From assembly GCF_032854445.1 (NCBI RefSeq), contig NC_088301.1, forward strand, positions 3,222,001-3,286,000: DNA of 64,000 bases, read 5' to 3'. Both the position numbers and the translations under genes were made by a program. The notes under the pieces are model-generated. The model was not told the DNA's origin and ran no database searches. It was given only the letters and a program-made list of their open reading frames with translations. Origin of the DNA: Liolophura sinensis (Eukaryota; Mollusca; Polyplacophora; Chitonida; Chitonidae). Positions within the stretch are counted from its first letter, which is position 1. Each line of letters starts with the position of its first letter. Shown here piece by piece: positions 24,838-35,820 of this stretch.

Positions 24838-25820
24838 CAGTGGGGTTACATCTAAACACAAAACAGTCTGGCCTGACTGAGTCTGACTGTAATATATTAG
24901 CGTTGAAGTTACACCTAAATACAAAACAGTCTGGCCTGATGGAGTCCGTCTGTCATACATCAACAGGAGAGTTACACCTGAAAAAGAGACTCTTTGGCCT
25001 GGGTTAGTCCATTTGTAATACATCAACAGTGGGTTACACCTGAACATAAATCAGTCTGGTCTAGGTGAGTCGGACTGTAGTACATCAACAGTGGGGTTAC
25101 ACCTGAACACAAATCAGCCTGGCCTGGGTGAGTGTGTCTGTATTACTTCAACAGTGGAGGTACACCTGAACATCAAACAGTTTGGCCTGGGTGAGTCTGC
25201 CTGTAATACATCAACAGTGGGGTACACCTGAACACAAGTCAGTCTGGTCTAGATGAATCTGTCTGTAATACGTCAACTGTGAATTTACACCAAGCCATGA
25301 GACTGGCTGCTGTGTAAGCTTGAACATGTCATCGCGCCTTTTTAAGGCTTTGGGATGCGACAAACTCTAGTCTTAGATGTTGGAAAGTGTATTCAGTATT
25401 TGGGAACAGTGGTCAATTTGTGCAAACACCGTTAATACAAAAAATGTACATGGACTTTTTTTTTCGTATCTTTATGGGCCCTAAGATACGAAAGCGGAAA
25501 CAATCAATCCGGATATTTAGTAACCTTCTGTCGAAACAACTCTGTTCGGAGAAGAGGCCGAATAACATCAGGGTGGGATTGGGGGTCTGAGTTTGTCCAT
25601 CGTAGGACTAAATACATCGACGACGTCCTTTCCAGAAATTCCCGGAGGCCACCGGAGGTCTGAGTACGTGTGCGTGGATCAGGATCCAGATACTCACCCC
25701 GGCACCGCTAAAAACGTCAACGGCAATCTGCTGTATATTGTAGAGGCTGTGTGTGGCCCACTGCCGTGTCCAAACTATGTTAACGGTTATGAAGTTACCT
25801 GTGCTGTTTGCACAAAATAA

Positions 25821-26237
25821 GTCGAAATTTGCAATCAACAACTATTACATATTTTAGACTTTTTGATCAACAGTTGTACTTATTTAATATCTTTATTTCA
25901 CTTAGTGTTTTAGGTCGTGGTTACAAATCTTTCTCATATACGATTTCAACCAGCGACAGCAGTTTAACCAATGAGCGAAGGATGTCCACGCCAGTAAGAA
26001 AACAAGCCCATTGAATCGGTTGCATTTTGCACATTGACTTCCATGTACTGGTACGATATCGTAGTAAAACTAGAGCAGTGGCCAATGTCCTGACACTTTT
26101 ATCACGTTGTTTTTGGCTTTTTTTGTTTTAAGATTAGCAAATATTACATATTATAGGTGAACCTTGCTTCAATAATCAGACCAAATGTAGTATATAATTT
26201 TTAATACCTTTAGACTGGAATGACTGTCGTAATCTAC
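25821..26237. other. 3' flank of copy 1
   Basis: Aligns with the 3' flank of copy 2, for example 'GACTTCCATGTACTGGTACG' here against 'AACTTCCATGTACTGGTATG' there. No AATAAA was seen on the plus strand in the first 300 bases. Confidence 0.5.
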
Positions 26238-26241
26238 ATAC

Positions 26242-26799
26242 TGTAAGAGTACCGCTATAGGAGAGTAAAGATGAGAAACAATTGGCTTGTTTAACTCTCA
26301 GATCAACGATAGGCCTTACCCAAGATCAAACAAAAACACGAAGACGCTTGAATAAGTTTAACACATATATTAAAACAAACTAGACAAATAATATATATAT
26401 ACATAACTAATAGACAAAGAGGCAATGAGCGATACAAGCTGAAAAAAGACGCCTCCAATAAAAATAGCAAGTAAAGAAATGTAGATTTGCGTGAAAGCCG
26501 ATAACTCCAAACCCAGCCGAATCCTTCACAGTGAATGACAGTAAATATGACTGCTCTCAAATGGACTTGACTAAATAAATGCTCACAAGAGAACTTGAAT
26601 GAATGTGTGCCAGCTTCACAACTCCGTCGCTCATATTTATAGATTAACGTGAAAGAGAATTCTGGATGGTTTGATCGTAAACAAATTTACAACATAAATA
26701 CAATTTCCAGAATGCACACTCTATGTACAATGACACTAAACTCATAAATACCGAAGCCTCGAGAACGACATACTATGCTTAAAGACGAGGTTCGTAACG
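26242..26799 (-). repeat. Left LTR (3' LTR of the minus-strand element), 558 bp
   Basis: It begins TGTAAGAGTACC and ends GAGGTTCGTAACG. Both ends match the right LTR ('TGCAATGGTACC' and 'GGGGTTCGTAACA'). An A-rich run (minus-strand 'AAAAAAAATAGG') lies next to it at the position of a polypurine tract. Confidence 0.75.
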
Positions 26800-26819
26800 T
26801 AGCCTATTTTTTTTATGGT

Positions 26820-27740
26820 GGAATGATTCTTTTGGCCTTTATTTAACTTCCTAGAGAAGTAACTCACACGCTTCCTGGAGCAAAACAGCCCCTACTCCGA
26901 TGTCACTAGCCCCCACTGCCATCTTAAAAGGACGACTAAGATCTGGAGCTTATAATATATGAGGGTTAGATAGAACGGCCTTTATCCTGTCAAAAGCTGT
27001 CCGACAATTATTCACGCTTACAAACTGGACATTCTTTTTAAGCGACTGAGTTAATGGAGCAGCAACATCTCTGAAATTAGGCACAAACTTGCAGTAAAAA
27101 CCACACACTCCAAGCACTTTAAGAATGTCTTTCTTACAAGTATGCACTGGTAAATCCGGTATGGCCTGGACTATAGCTAAACGAGGGTCACTTGTCCCTT
27201 GGCAAATTCTGTCTTCTGAAGATAATCACGAAACCTAATGGAGACAATCTAGAGAATATTTTCTCCAGATGCTTACAATGGTCTTCTCGCTTACAATAAG
27301 AATGTCATTTATATGGGCTGTTTAGAAGTCCACTTCTACAATCTTATTGGTTAACCTCTGAATAGTTTTCACTCCAAACGGTGTGACACGAAACTGATAA
27401 AATCCCGAGGGAGTAGCAAAGGCAGATATCTTCTTAGCCCTGTCTGTCAATGGTACCTGCCAGTAACGCTTAAACAGATCAATCTTAGTAATAAAATTAG
27501 CATTTCCTACCCTATCAATACAATCCTCAATATGGGGAATAGGATAAGAATCCTATTTTTTGTTACAGCATTGACCTTTCTGTAATTCACACATAGCCGT
27601 ATAGAACCATCGGGCTTGGGGGGGAACTACAGTTGGTGAACACCAGTCACTCTGGCTATGCTCCATAATCCCATTGTATAACATGTATTGTATTTCCTGG
27701 TTAACAAGCTCTTAACTTTGCCTGGTTAATTCTGTAGAGG
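26820..27740 (-). pseudogene. Reverse transcriptase and start of RNase H (gypsy-like), dead
   Basis: Minus-strand fragments in shifting frames follow the gypsy RT order: 'SDWCSPTVVPPKPDG', 'NANFITKIDLFKRYWQVPL', 'FATPSGFYQFRVTPFG', then the thumb/connection segment 'VCGFYCKFVPNF' (27147-26950), then an RNase H start ending near 'YFSRKLNK'. The active-site box reads HINDILIVS (about 27290-27325) where family members have Y-x-D-D, so one catalytic Asp is Asn. RNase H is cut off by the LTR after about 40 codons. Several stops and frameshifts are present. Confidence 0.8.
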
Positions 27741-27759
27741 TGTTGTTTGATAGGTAAAG

Positions 27760-30700
27760 CCTCTCCTACATCTACTTGTAGGTAAAGCCCTCCTACATCT
27801 ACTTCTAGGTAAAGCCTCTCCTACATCTAGTTCTAAGTAAAGCCTCCGCTACATCTACTTGTAGGTAAAGACTCCCCTACATCTACTTCTAGGTAAAGCC
27901 TCTCCTACATCTGCTTGTAGGTAAAGCCTCTCCTATATCTACTTGTAGGTAAAGCCTCTCCTACATCTACTTATAGGTAAAGACTTCCCTACATGTACTT
28001 CTAGGTAAAGCCTCTCCTACATCTACTTGTAGGTAAAGCCTCCACTACATCTACTTGTAGGTAAAGCCTCCACTACATCTACTTCTAGGTAAAGCCTCCA
28101 CTACATCTACTTGTAGGTAAAGACTCCACTACATCTACTTGTAGGTAAAGACTCCCCTACATCTACTTGTTGGTAAAGCCTCCCCTACATCTACTTATAG
28201 GTGAAGACTTCCCTACATCTACTTGTAGGTAAAGACTCCCCTACATCTACTTGTAGGTAAAGCCTCCACTACATCTACTTGTAGGTAAAGCCTCCACTAC
28301 ATCTACTTATAGGTAAAGACTCCCCTACATCTACTTGTAGGTAAAGCCTCTCCTACATCTACTTGTAGGTAAAGCCTCTCGTACATCTACTTGTAGGTAA
28401 AGCCTCTCGTACATCTACTTCTAGGTAAAGCATCTCCTACATCTACTTGTAGGTAAAGCCTCTTCTACATCTACTTGTAAGTAAAGACTCCCCTACATCT
28501 ACTTGTTGGTAAAGCCTCTCCTACATCTACTTGTAGGTAAAGACTCCCCTACATCTACTTGTAGGTAAAGCCTCCACTACATCTAATTGTTGGTAAAGCC
28601 TCTCCTACATCTACTTGTAGGTAAAGCCTCCACTACATGTACTTGTAGGTAAAGCCTTCACTACATCTACTTGTAGGTAAAGACTCCCCTACATCTACTT
28701 GTAGGTAAAGCCTCTCCTACATCTACTTGTAGGTAAAGCCTCTCCTACATCTGCTTCTAGGTAAAGCATCTCCTACATCTACTTCTAGGTAAAGACTCCC
28801 CTACATCTACTTGTAGGTAAAGACTCCACTAAATCTACTTATAGGTAAAGACTTCCTTACATCTACTTCTAGGTAAAGCATCTCCTACATCTACATCTTG
28901 TACTGCAGCATTAGTACAACCTGGTACATCTTGAAGGTAAAGCTTCCCCTACATCTACTTGTATTTAAAGCCTCCCCTACACCTACATCATGAGCTGCAG
29001 CATTAGTACCACCTGGTACATCTTGAAGGTAAAACCTCCCCTACATCTACTTCTAGGTAAAGCCTCCCCTACATCTACTTGTAGGTAAAGCCTCCCCTAC
29101 ACCTACATCATGAGCTGCAGCATTAGTACCACCTGGTACATCTTGAAAGTGAAGCCTCCCCTACATCTACTTCTATGTAAAGCCTCTCATACATCTACTT
29201 GTAGGTAAAGCCTCACTACATCTACTTCTAGGTAAAGCCTCTCCTACATCTACTTGTAGGTAAAGACTCCCCTACATCTACTTGTAGGTAAAAACTCCCC
29301 TACATCTACTTCTAGGTAAAGCCTCTCCTACATCTACATCATGAGCTGCAGCATTACTGCAACCTGGTACATCTTGAAGGTAAAGCCTCCCCTACACCTA
29401 CATCATGAGGTGCGGCATTAGTGCAACCTGGTACATCTTGAAGGTAAAGCCTCCCCTACATCTACTTGTAGGTTAAGCCTCTCCTACATCTACATCATGA
29501 GCTGCAGCATTACTGCAACCTGGTACATCTTGAAGGTAAAGCCTCCCCTACACCTACATCATGAGGTGCGGCATTAGTGCAACCTGGTACATCTTGAAGG
29601 TAAAGCCTCCCCTACACCTACATCATTAGCTGCAGCATTAGTACAAACTGGTACATCTTGAAGGTAAAGCCTCCCCTACATCTACATCATGAGCTGCAGC
29701 ATTAGTACAACCTCGTACATCTTGAAGGTAAATCCTCCCCTACACCTACATCATGAGCTGCAGCATTAGTACAACCTTGTACATCTTGAAGGTAAAGCTT
29801 CCCTACATCTACTTGTAGGTAAAGACTCCCCTACATCTACTTGTAGGTAAAGACTCCCCCACATCTACTTGTAGGTAAAGCCTCTCCTACATCTACATCA
29901 TGAGCTGCAGCATTAGTACAACCTGGTACATCTTGAAGGTAAAGCCTCCCCTACACCTACATCATGAGATGCAGCATTAGTACAACCTGATACATCTTGA
30001 AGGTAATGCCTCCCCTACACCTACATCATGAGCTGCAGCATTAGTACAACCTGGTACATCTTGAAGGTGAAGCCTTCCCTACATCTACATCTTGTACTGC
30101 AGCATTAGTACAACCTGGTACATCTTGAAGGTAAAGCTTCCCCTACATCTACTTGTAGGTAAAGCCTCTCCTACATCTACATCATGAGCTGCAGCATTAG
30201 TACAATCTGGTACATCTTGAAGGTAAAGCCTCCCCTACACCTACATCATGAGCTGCAGCATTAGTACAACCTTGTACATCTTGTAGGTAAAGCCTCTCCT
30301 ACATCTACATCATGAGCTGCAGCATTAGTACAACCTGGTACATCTTGAAGGTAAAGCCTCCCCTACACCTACATCATGAGCTGCAGCATTAGTGCAACCT
30401 GGTACATCTTGTAGGTAATGCCTCCCCTACATCTACATCATGAGCTGCGGCATTAGTGCAACCTGGTACATCTTGTAGGTAAAGCCTCCCCTACATCTAC
30501 ATCATGAGCTGCAGCATTAGTACAACCTGGTACATCTGGAAGGTAAAGCCTCCCCTACACCTACATCATGAGCTGCAGCATTAGTACAACCTGGTACATC
30601 TTGAAAGTGAAGCCTCCCCTACATCTACTTGTAGGTTAAGCCTCTCCTACATCTACATCATGAGCTGCAGCATTAGTACAACCTGGTATATCTTGAAGAT

Positions 30701-31120
30701 AAAGCCTCACCTACATCTACTTCTAGGTAAAGCCTCCCCTACACCTACATCATAAGCTGCGGCATTTTTACAACCTGGTACATCTTGTAGGTAAAGCCTC
30801 CCCTACATCTACATCATGAGCTCAAGCACTAGTACAACCTGGTACATCTTGAAGGTAAAGCCTCCCCTACATCTACATCATGAGCTGCAGCATTAGTACA
30901 ACCTGGTACATCTTGAAGGTAAAGCCTCCCCTACACCTACATCATGAGCTGCAGCATTAGTACAACCTGGTACATCTTGAAGGTAAAGCCTCCCCTACAT
31001 CTACATATTGTACTGCAGCATTAGTACAACCTGGTACATCTTGATGATAAAGCCTCACCTACATCTACTTCTAGGTAAAACCTCCCCTACACCTACATCA
31101 TGAGCTGCAGCATTAGTACA
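27760..31120. repeat. 28/64-bp minisatellite grown from the element's pre-RT coding sequence
   Basis: The left third is a nearly pure 28-bp repeat ('CTACATCTACTTGTAGGTAA' plus AGCCTCCC). From about 28890 it mixes with 64-bp units that add 'CATGAGCTGCAGCATTAGTA' and 'CAACCTGGTACATCTTG'. On the minus strand the 64-bp unit reads 'PGCTNAAAHDVGVGEALP', the conserved segment just before RT. The ancestral single copy is recognisable at both edges: minus-strand 'LDIPGCTNAAAHDV' at about 31130 and 'VGEALPIKQH' at about 27750. Roughly 55 short and 25 long units. Confidence 0.9.
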
Positions 31121-31329
31121 ACCTGGTATATCCAAACATATTTTAGGATAAATCTCGAGCAAGTTACAAATATCCTGCCTCTGACTTTTAGAAACATGAC
31201 GTAACACTTCATCTAAATTGCCACAGAGTTACCCAACTTAAGATGTAACAAATCAACTTGAATGCTACCTGGATGTTTGGATGTACATGATTTACTATTG
31301 TGCTATTCACAGCTACAAAATGACTCGCG

Positions 31330-32340
31330 TCACGGGAATTGTACTTTTTGAACATATTAATGTGACTTACTCTTGCTAATAAGGTGTGCTAATAATGTAG
31401 TTCACATCGTTAACTTCGCTCACCACCTGATATGGTGTACGAAACTTTTCCTTAAGCGGTTCCTGAGGTAGGGGCAACAAAACTAAAACCTGATCCCCAA
31501 GAGAAAAACTTCTTGGCTCAGCCTTCTTGTGGTGGTATAGTTTCATTTTTCCTGACAGGTCTTCAAATTAGCACAAACTATCTCCCAGGCTGTATATGAC
31601 CTGTCACTCTAATAAGTTTCCTTCTGTTCCCTGAGTCAAGATCCGCTCCATCGTCAAAGCTAAAGGACCTCTAACGTCATGACAATACACCAACTCAAAT
31701 GGACTAAACCCAGTGGCCTCATTTGGAGTATCCGCAGTGACAAATAATACAAATGGAATCCCTTTGTCCCAGTCTTCAGGATATTCCATACAGTATGCTC
31801 GTAGAGCACTCTTCAGGGTATGGTGGTATCGTTTCAAAGCCCCCTTGGGATTGAGGGTGATAGATGTAGATTAAAGCTGCTTAACCCCTGGCTAATACAC
31901 AATTTGACCCCTGGTATTTCCTTAGGTTAACCATACCTGCTGAAAAAAATGTAACAGACTATTAACTATCTGAGTAGTTATCTCATTCAGTGGGATAGCT
32001 TCAGAAAATCTAGCAGCTGTATCCATAATAGTCAAAAGTTACTTGTATCATGTCCTAGCTCTAGGTAATGGACCAACGCAATTAATCAGTACCTTGCTAA
32101 AAGGTTCACCAAAAGCAGAAATGGGAATCAATGGTGCAGGTCTTACATTATGCTTGGGTTTTCCTACCCCAGGTGTGACATGTCTTACAGAAATTAACCA
32201 CTTCCGTGTGAAACTTAGGTCAGTAAAATGGAGAGTGATTTTACTTTCTGTCCTTCTAATGCCTAAATGTCCAAATTATGGAATCTCATGAGTCATCCTA
32301 AGTACTTCCTGTCTATATCTTGGAGGCAAGGCAACTTGAT
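31330..32340 (-). pseudogene. Integrase (gypsy-like), dead
   Basis: In minus-strand order: the zinc-binding start ('EVLRMTHEIPNFGHLGIRRT'), the linker ('RPAPLIPISAFGEPFSKVL'), the core, and 'RYHHTLKSALRAYCMEYPED' with 'GFSPFELVYCHDVRGPL' (31837-31604). A C-terminal stretch with 'LGDQVLVLLPLPQEPLKEKF' lies at about 31440-31510. The first catalytic position reads INCVGPLP (Asp to Asn), the middle Asp region is scrambled, and the Glu before RYHH is Lys. It sits between protease and RT, which is the unusual order. Confidence 0.8.
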
Positions 32341-32754
32341 TAAAATTTTCCCAATCATCGCTAGCTGATACACGGGGGGGGGGGGGGTTGGGGTCTATGC
32401 TTTCTTCTCAACAGATCATCCTTCATTTAATAACCAACAGGTACATCAGCCATTTCCTCCAAAGATAAAGCAAATTTACTTAATTCCCTGAATTCGGGAT
32501 CTGACTGTTGTTTCTTAACGACAACAGATCGAGAAAACACGGGTCTGTCTAACACCTGACCACCCTCTACACCATCAATATCATAAAAAAGGCTCCTGCC
32601 AAATTAATATTACCCGCTGAATCCCCAATGGTAATAAAATTGTTTTCCTTCTCTCTAGGTCTTTTCTCTGACCTGGTAACCACACAAGAGGGAAATATAC
32701 CTTGAAACTCTGTTCATGCAGGTCTTCTGTATTTCCGTCCAAAACTGGAACACT

Positions 32755-33162
32755 TCAGACATGAGGACACGCCTTAACTTTATCTCCTTCTAAGTCATTA
32801 CCCAGCAAAAAGGAAATACCTTCTACAGGCAAGGTATTAACAACTCCTACAGTTACTAAACCAGTAATCAAACCAGAAGTAAGTGTAACCTCCAGTAATG
32901 GAACACACATAAAATTTCCATTATTACCCTGGATCAAAACATGAATGCTGGCCTTATCAGAATGTGCAGGAATGACATATGCCATCATCAAAGATTGACT
33001 AGCCCCAGTATCCTTAAGTATACGAACAGGGGAATTAACTCCATTACCAGTAACCACACCATCAGACACGAATCCCCAGTATGTCTCTGGAGTCTGCCCT
33101 ACCTCCTTAACTTGTGGTTTAACGATAGGACCAACACTACCTATTTCTACCTGTGGCCTCAC
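32755..33162 (-). pseudogene. Retroelement aspartic protease domain (pepsin-like retropepsin)
   Basis: A 135-codon open frame. The catalytic motif DTGASQS begins at residue 51 (RILKDTGAS), and the flap/C-terminal 'FLLGNDLEG' matches the I/L-L-G-x-D signature of gypsy proteases. This is the best preserved enzyme domain of the element. It is followed on the minus strand by a linker and then integrase, with no RT in between. The domain is intact, but the polyprotein around it is broken. Confidence 0.75.
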
Positions 33163-33299
33163 TGGTTTACTAGAGTTAATAACAGCTACTTACTTTCGCT
33201 CCTCTTTCCTTTTCAGGACTGGGCGCATGGATAATAGATGCCATGTGGCTTTATAATAACGGCAAAAAGGTAGACTGACATCTTGAGGTTTGTACTGGA

Positions 33300-34353
33300 A
33301 GGTCTTCTTGTCAGAAAAGAACGCACATTTGCCTTATGCTTCTCACCGATCTGTTTGTCAGTGCTAAAATCTGAAGTCTTCTTATTAGAATTCCGATTCT
33401 TCTTAAATTTGGGCTGAAATTTTTGCCAATTAGCCTAATGATTTAACTCATATTCATCAGCCAAACATGCTGCGGTCCTAACGTCCTTGACCTTCTGTTC
33501 ACCTAAATAAACTTTAACCTCATTAGGAACACTGTTCTTAAGTTCATCCAAGAAAATGATCTAGCTTCAGAGCCTTGTAGGCCTACCAGCTATCAAACAG
33601 TGTTTATTTACCCCTTGCCAACCCCACGTAAGTTTTATCAGACTGTTTCGTTAAATCTCTTCTCTCTGCAGGGCACCGGTACATACTCATAAGCAGACAA
33701 TACCTCGTAGCTGTGATGCAATCTAAATACTAAGCTAACGACAAAGCAGCACACCTCTGCAGCTTAACCTTCAAATACACTCTGCAGTAAAACTGTCCAA
33801 TACGTTTCAGGCCATTCAGCTGACAGCCACTTTCTCGGAGGACAGAAAAAAAAAACATTCCATCTCCGTATCATTAAATTTGGGCACTAAATAAAATGTT
33901 CTCAGCCAAATCAAATCCCTGGTGACCACGACTAACAGCTTCATTATCATTACTTTTAACCTGGAGTTCCATCAGTTTGAACGCTAACTGTTTCTCTCTC
34001 TCTTCCTTGTCTAATTTTAACTTCTTAAACTCAAACACTCTTTCTTCTCTTTCTCTTTTCCTTCCTCTTTCTCTTCTTTCGCTTTCTTCCTTTTCCAATT
34101 CAAACCTTTCCATCTTTAACCGAAGCTTGACCAACTCAATACCACCACTTTGGCCGTAGTAAAAAAAAGTGTTACCTACGTTCAAGTGTTTGCTAATAAC
34201 ATCCACCATTTCATTTTTTCTAAGAATCTGGTATTGGCCTAATTCAAACTTGTCAGATATTTTCCTTAAATCTGCCATTCTTACCTCAGACAGCTTAACA
34301 AGTGATAAATACTCACTATCAAAGAATGAATCTTCACTAAATTCCTTAGCCAT
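33300..34353 (-). pseudogene. gag-like region of the LTR element
   Basis: A 159-codon open frame (34353-33874) starts MAKEFSEDSF about 160 bp inside the right LTR. Residues 75-140 are a highly charged Glu/Arg/Lys helix (coiled-coil-like), common in the N-terminal part of gag of such elements. Downstream to about 33300 the reading continues only in shifted frames, with capsid-like fragments ('WPETYWTVLLQSVFEGKAAE'). No intact CCHC knuckle was found. Confidence 0.65.
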
Positions 34354-34514
34354 AATGACAAGATATAGAGTACAAAGAAACTATATAAGTTGTTGTAAAA
34401 AATGTGAATGTTGGGTCAACCCAAGACAAGGACAAAAACACCGCTAAAAAGTTGATAGTTAATGTGCTAAAGTCTAGCACACGCAGGTTTTATTTCCCGG
34501 ACAATCCTCCGATA

Positions 34515-34599
34515 TGCAATGGTACCACTACCAGAGATTAAAGAATGAAAAACAACTGGGTTGTTTAACTCTCAATGTTTAAAGACGGGGTTCGTAACA
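34515..34599 (-). repeat. Right LTR (5' LTR of the element), internally deleted to 85 bp
   Basis: It retains both LTR ends ('TGCAATGGTACC' and 'GACGGGGTTCGTAACA') and 'GTTGTTTAACTCTCAA', but lacks about 470 bp present in the left LTR. The deletion falls between 'AACTCTCA' and 'TGYTTAAAGACG'. Confidence 0.75.
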
Positions 34600-34603
34600 A
34601 TAC

Positions 34604-35091
34604 TCTGGGTCTCTGTCTCATATTTGGATTATGTGTTTCTTTGCATCAATTGCGTAGTTTGGAGCAAATCATTATGAAGGGATATTCATCACCAATGCTG
34701 TTTCTTTCGCAATTTTCTTCATAAGCGCGGTCGTCTATCCTGTTTTAATAATCTCCCTGCTAAATGATGATTTTAGGGTCTAAATTTAAATAATAATTTA
34801 CGTATATCTGAGACCAACTGCGACTAATAGAACTCGAATTCAAAATTTATTTTTAATATTTTGGATGTAACACCTGGTAACAGATGGTAATAGGGTGCAA
34901 CAGAAAAATGGTTGACAGCACTAGATCGTTACGGACCTAGCCTGATAAGATTGATGGATATAAAGTTTTAGCTGGTAATCATGAACATGCTTCCGCATTT
35001 CTATGGCTCACAATGTAGTCAATAATTAACAGAAACCCAAGGACAAAGCGTCAACCCCTCGCCGTATGAACCTAGTACTTCAAAGACAGAA
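34604..35091. other. Intergenic between copies 1 and 2
   Basis: From about 34870 it aligns with the sequence upstream of copies 3 and 4 (at 45880 and 54020). It is part of the duplicated unit. No gene. Confidence 0.5.
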
Positions 35092-35363
35092 GGGGCTTCC
35101 GTGGCTCAGTCGGTTAGCGCGCTAGCGCAGCGTAATGACCCAGGAGCCTCTCACCAATGCGGTCGGTGTGAGTTCAAGTCCAGCTCATGCTGGCTTTCTC
35201 TCCGGCCGTAAGTGGGAAGGTCTTTCAGCAACCTGCGGATGGTCGTGGGTTTCCCCCGGGCTGTGCCCGGTTTCCACCCAACATAATGCTTGGTCGCCGT
35301 CGTATAAGTGAAATACTCTTGAGTACGGCGTAAAACACCAATCAAATAAATAAATAAATCAAT
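35092..35363 (+). mobile_element. Full-length SINE upstream of copy 2
   Basis: tRNA-like head with A-box 'TGGCTCAGTCGG' and B-box 'GAGTTCAAGTCC', complete body, AAATAAAT tail. The target duplication GACAGAA is at 35085-35091 and 35364-35370. The insertion is specific to copy 2. Confidence 0.9.
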
Positions 35364-35599
35364 GACAGAACAACGACATGTACCAGAACTGGATTCCGGC
35401 TTTCGACATTTATAGATATACTTTAACTTCATCGGAAGAGACCCTGTGACAAAACCTAGTAATGGCGTGTCAATTACCACGTACAGATTGTTCGTAAAAT
35501 TTTCTTTCCCAATAACTGCACCTACGTTTACATCTTCTCACATTTCAGTCTGGCCATGTAAGGTAATTGTCTTCAATCAAAAATCGCCATCATATGGCT

Positions 35600-35766
35600 G
35601 CAATATAGTTAAAGTAGCTTTAAGGAACAATAAGTTATTCATTTGAATATAAAGGGAGACAACTACACTGACGTTACAATCTGACAGAGGTCGGTCCGTT
35701 CAGACGCATGCTCAAAGGTGACTTTATCAACACACGAAGCTGGTGTTCCGCCATCATCTAGAGAAA
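35600..35766 (+). promoter_or_regulatory. Promoter-proximal region of copy 2
   Basis: A TATAAAGGGAGACAACTAC element (TATA at 35648-35653) and downstream 'GACAGAGGTCGGTCCGTTCA' are conserved at the same distance before copies 3 and 4. The distance from TATA to the ATG is about 119 bp. Transcription start is not determined. The upstream ATG of copies 1 and 4 is ACG here, supporting the ATG at 35767 as the start. Confidence 0.55.
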
Positions 35767-35820
35767 ATGATCTCAATCTCTGCTTTAGGTTTTTTCATCA
35801 CTGCTGTTTTTGTTGTACAG
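35767..35820 (+). CDS. Copy 2 exon 1: signal peptide
   Basis: 18 codons with a hydrophobic core, ending at a phase-0 GTCTGT donor. Cleavage probably falls shortly after the exon 1/2 joint (VQISA-TTD). Confidence 0.8.

Larger units (their letters stand above)
23861..25300. repeat. 63-bp minisatellite of intron 4 (copy 1), interrupted
   Basis: It begins at the exon 4 donor. Units contain 'AACAGTCTGGCCTAGGTGAG', 'TCTGTCTGTAATACATCAAC' and 'AGTGGGGTTACACCTGAAC'. A SINE and a MITE-like element interrupt the array at 24007-24837. Most units keep the (C/T)GGGTGAG donor-like core. Confidence 0.85.
19290..25820 (+). pseudogene. Collagen-like gene copy 1, pseudogene
   Basis: Remnant of the same six-exon gene as copy 2. 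Exon 1 (19290-19343, MISISALGFVITAVFAVQ, donor GTCATT) and exon 2 (19479-19524) look usable. The Gly-X-Y exon is absent: sequence at about 21740-22200, where it should lie, is unrelated. Exon 4 (23683-23860) has a rearranged stretch giving an early in-frame stop (GAG ATT TAA), although its GTGAG donor survives. Exon 5 and about two thirds of exon 6 are deleted. Homology resumes at about 25651 ('SEYVCVDQDPDTHPGTAKN') and runs to the normal stop at 25818-25820. The intact C-terminal 50 codons suggest the loss is not very old. A functional product is very unlikely; transcription cannot be excluded. Confidence 0.8.
26242..34599 (-). mobile_element. Ty3/gypsy-like LTR retrotransposon, Gmr1-type order, defective
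   Basis: It lies in the minus orientation between 4-bp target duplications ATAC (26238-26241 and 34600-34603). Both LTRs start TG on the plus strand. The right one ends TAACA and the left one ends in a mutated TAACG. Reading leftward from 34599 the order is LTR, gag-like frame, aspartic protease, integrase, pre-RT motif, RT, start of RNase H, LTR. Integrase precedes RT, as in Ty1/copia and in the Gmr1 group of Ty3/gypsy-related elements; the RT sequence itself is gypsy-like. About 3.4 kb of minisatellite splits the integrase/RT junction. Frameshifts, stops, replaced catalytic residues and a truncated RNase H make it non-functional. It inserted in the 3' flank of collagen-like copy 1. Confidence 0.85.

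Noticed and set aside
27760-31120. CRISPR-like array of short direct repeats
   Set aside because: Units are head-to-tail with no unique spacers, and the sequence is eukaryotic; it is a minisatellite derived from retroelement coding sequence.
26242-34599. Two different retroelements joined head to tail, to explain integrase before RT
   Set aside because: Protease leads directly to integrase, the integrase C-terminus leads directly to the pre-RT motif, and only one LTR pair with matching ATAC target duplications encloses everything.
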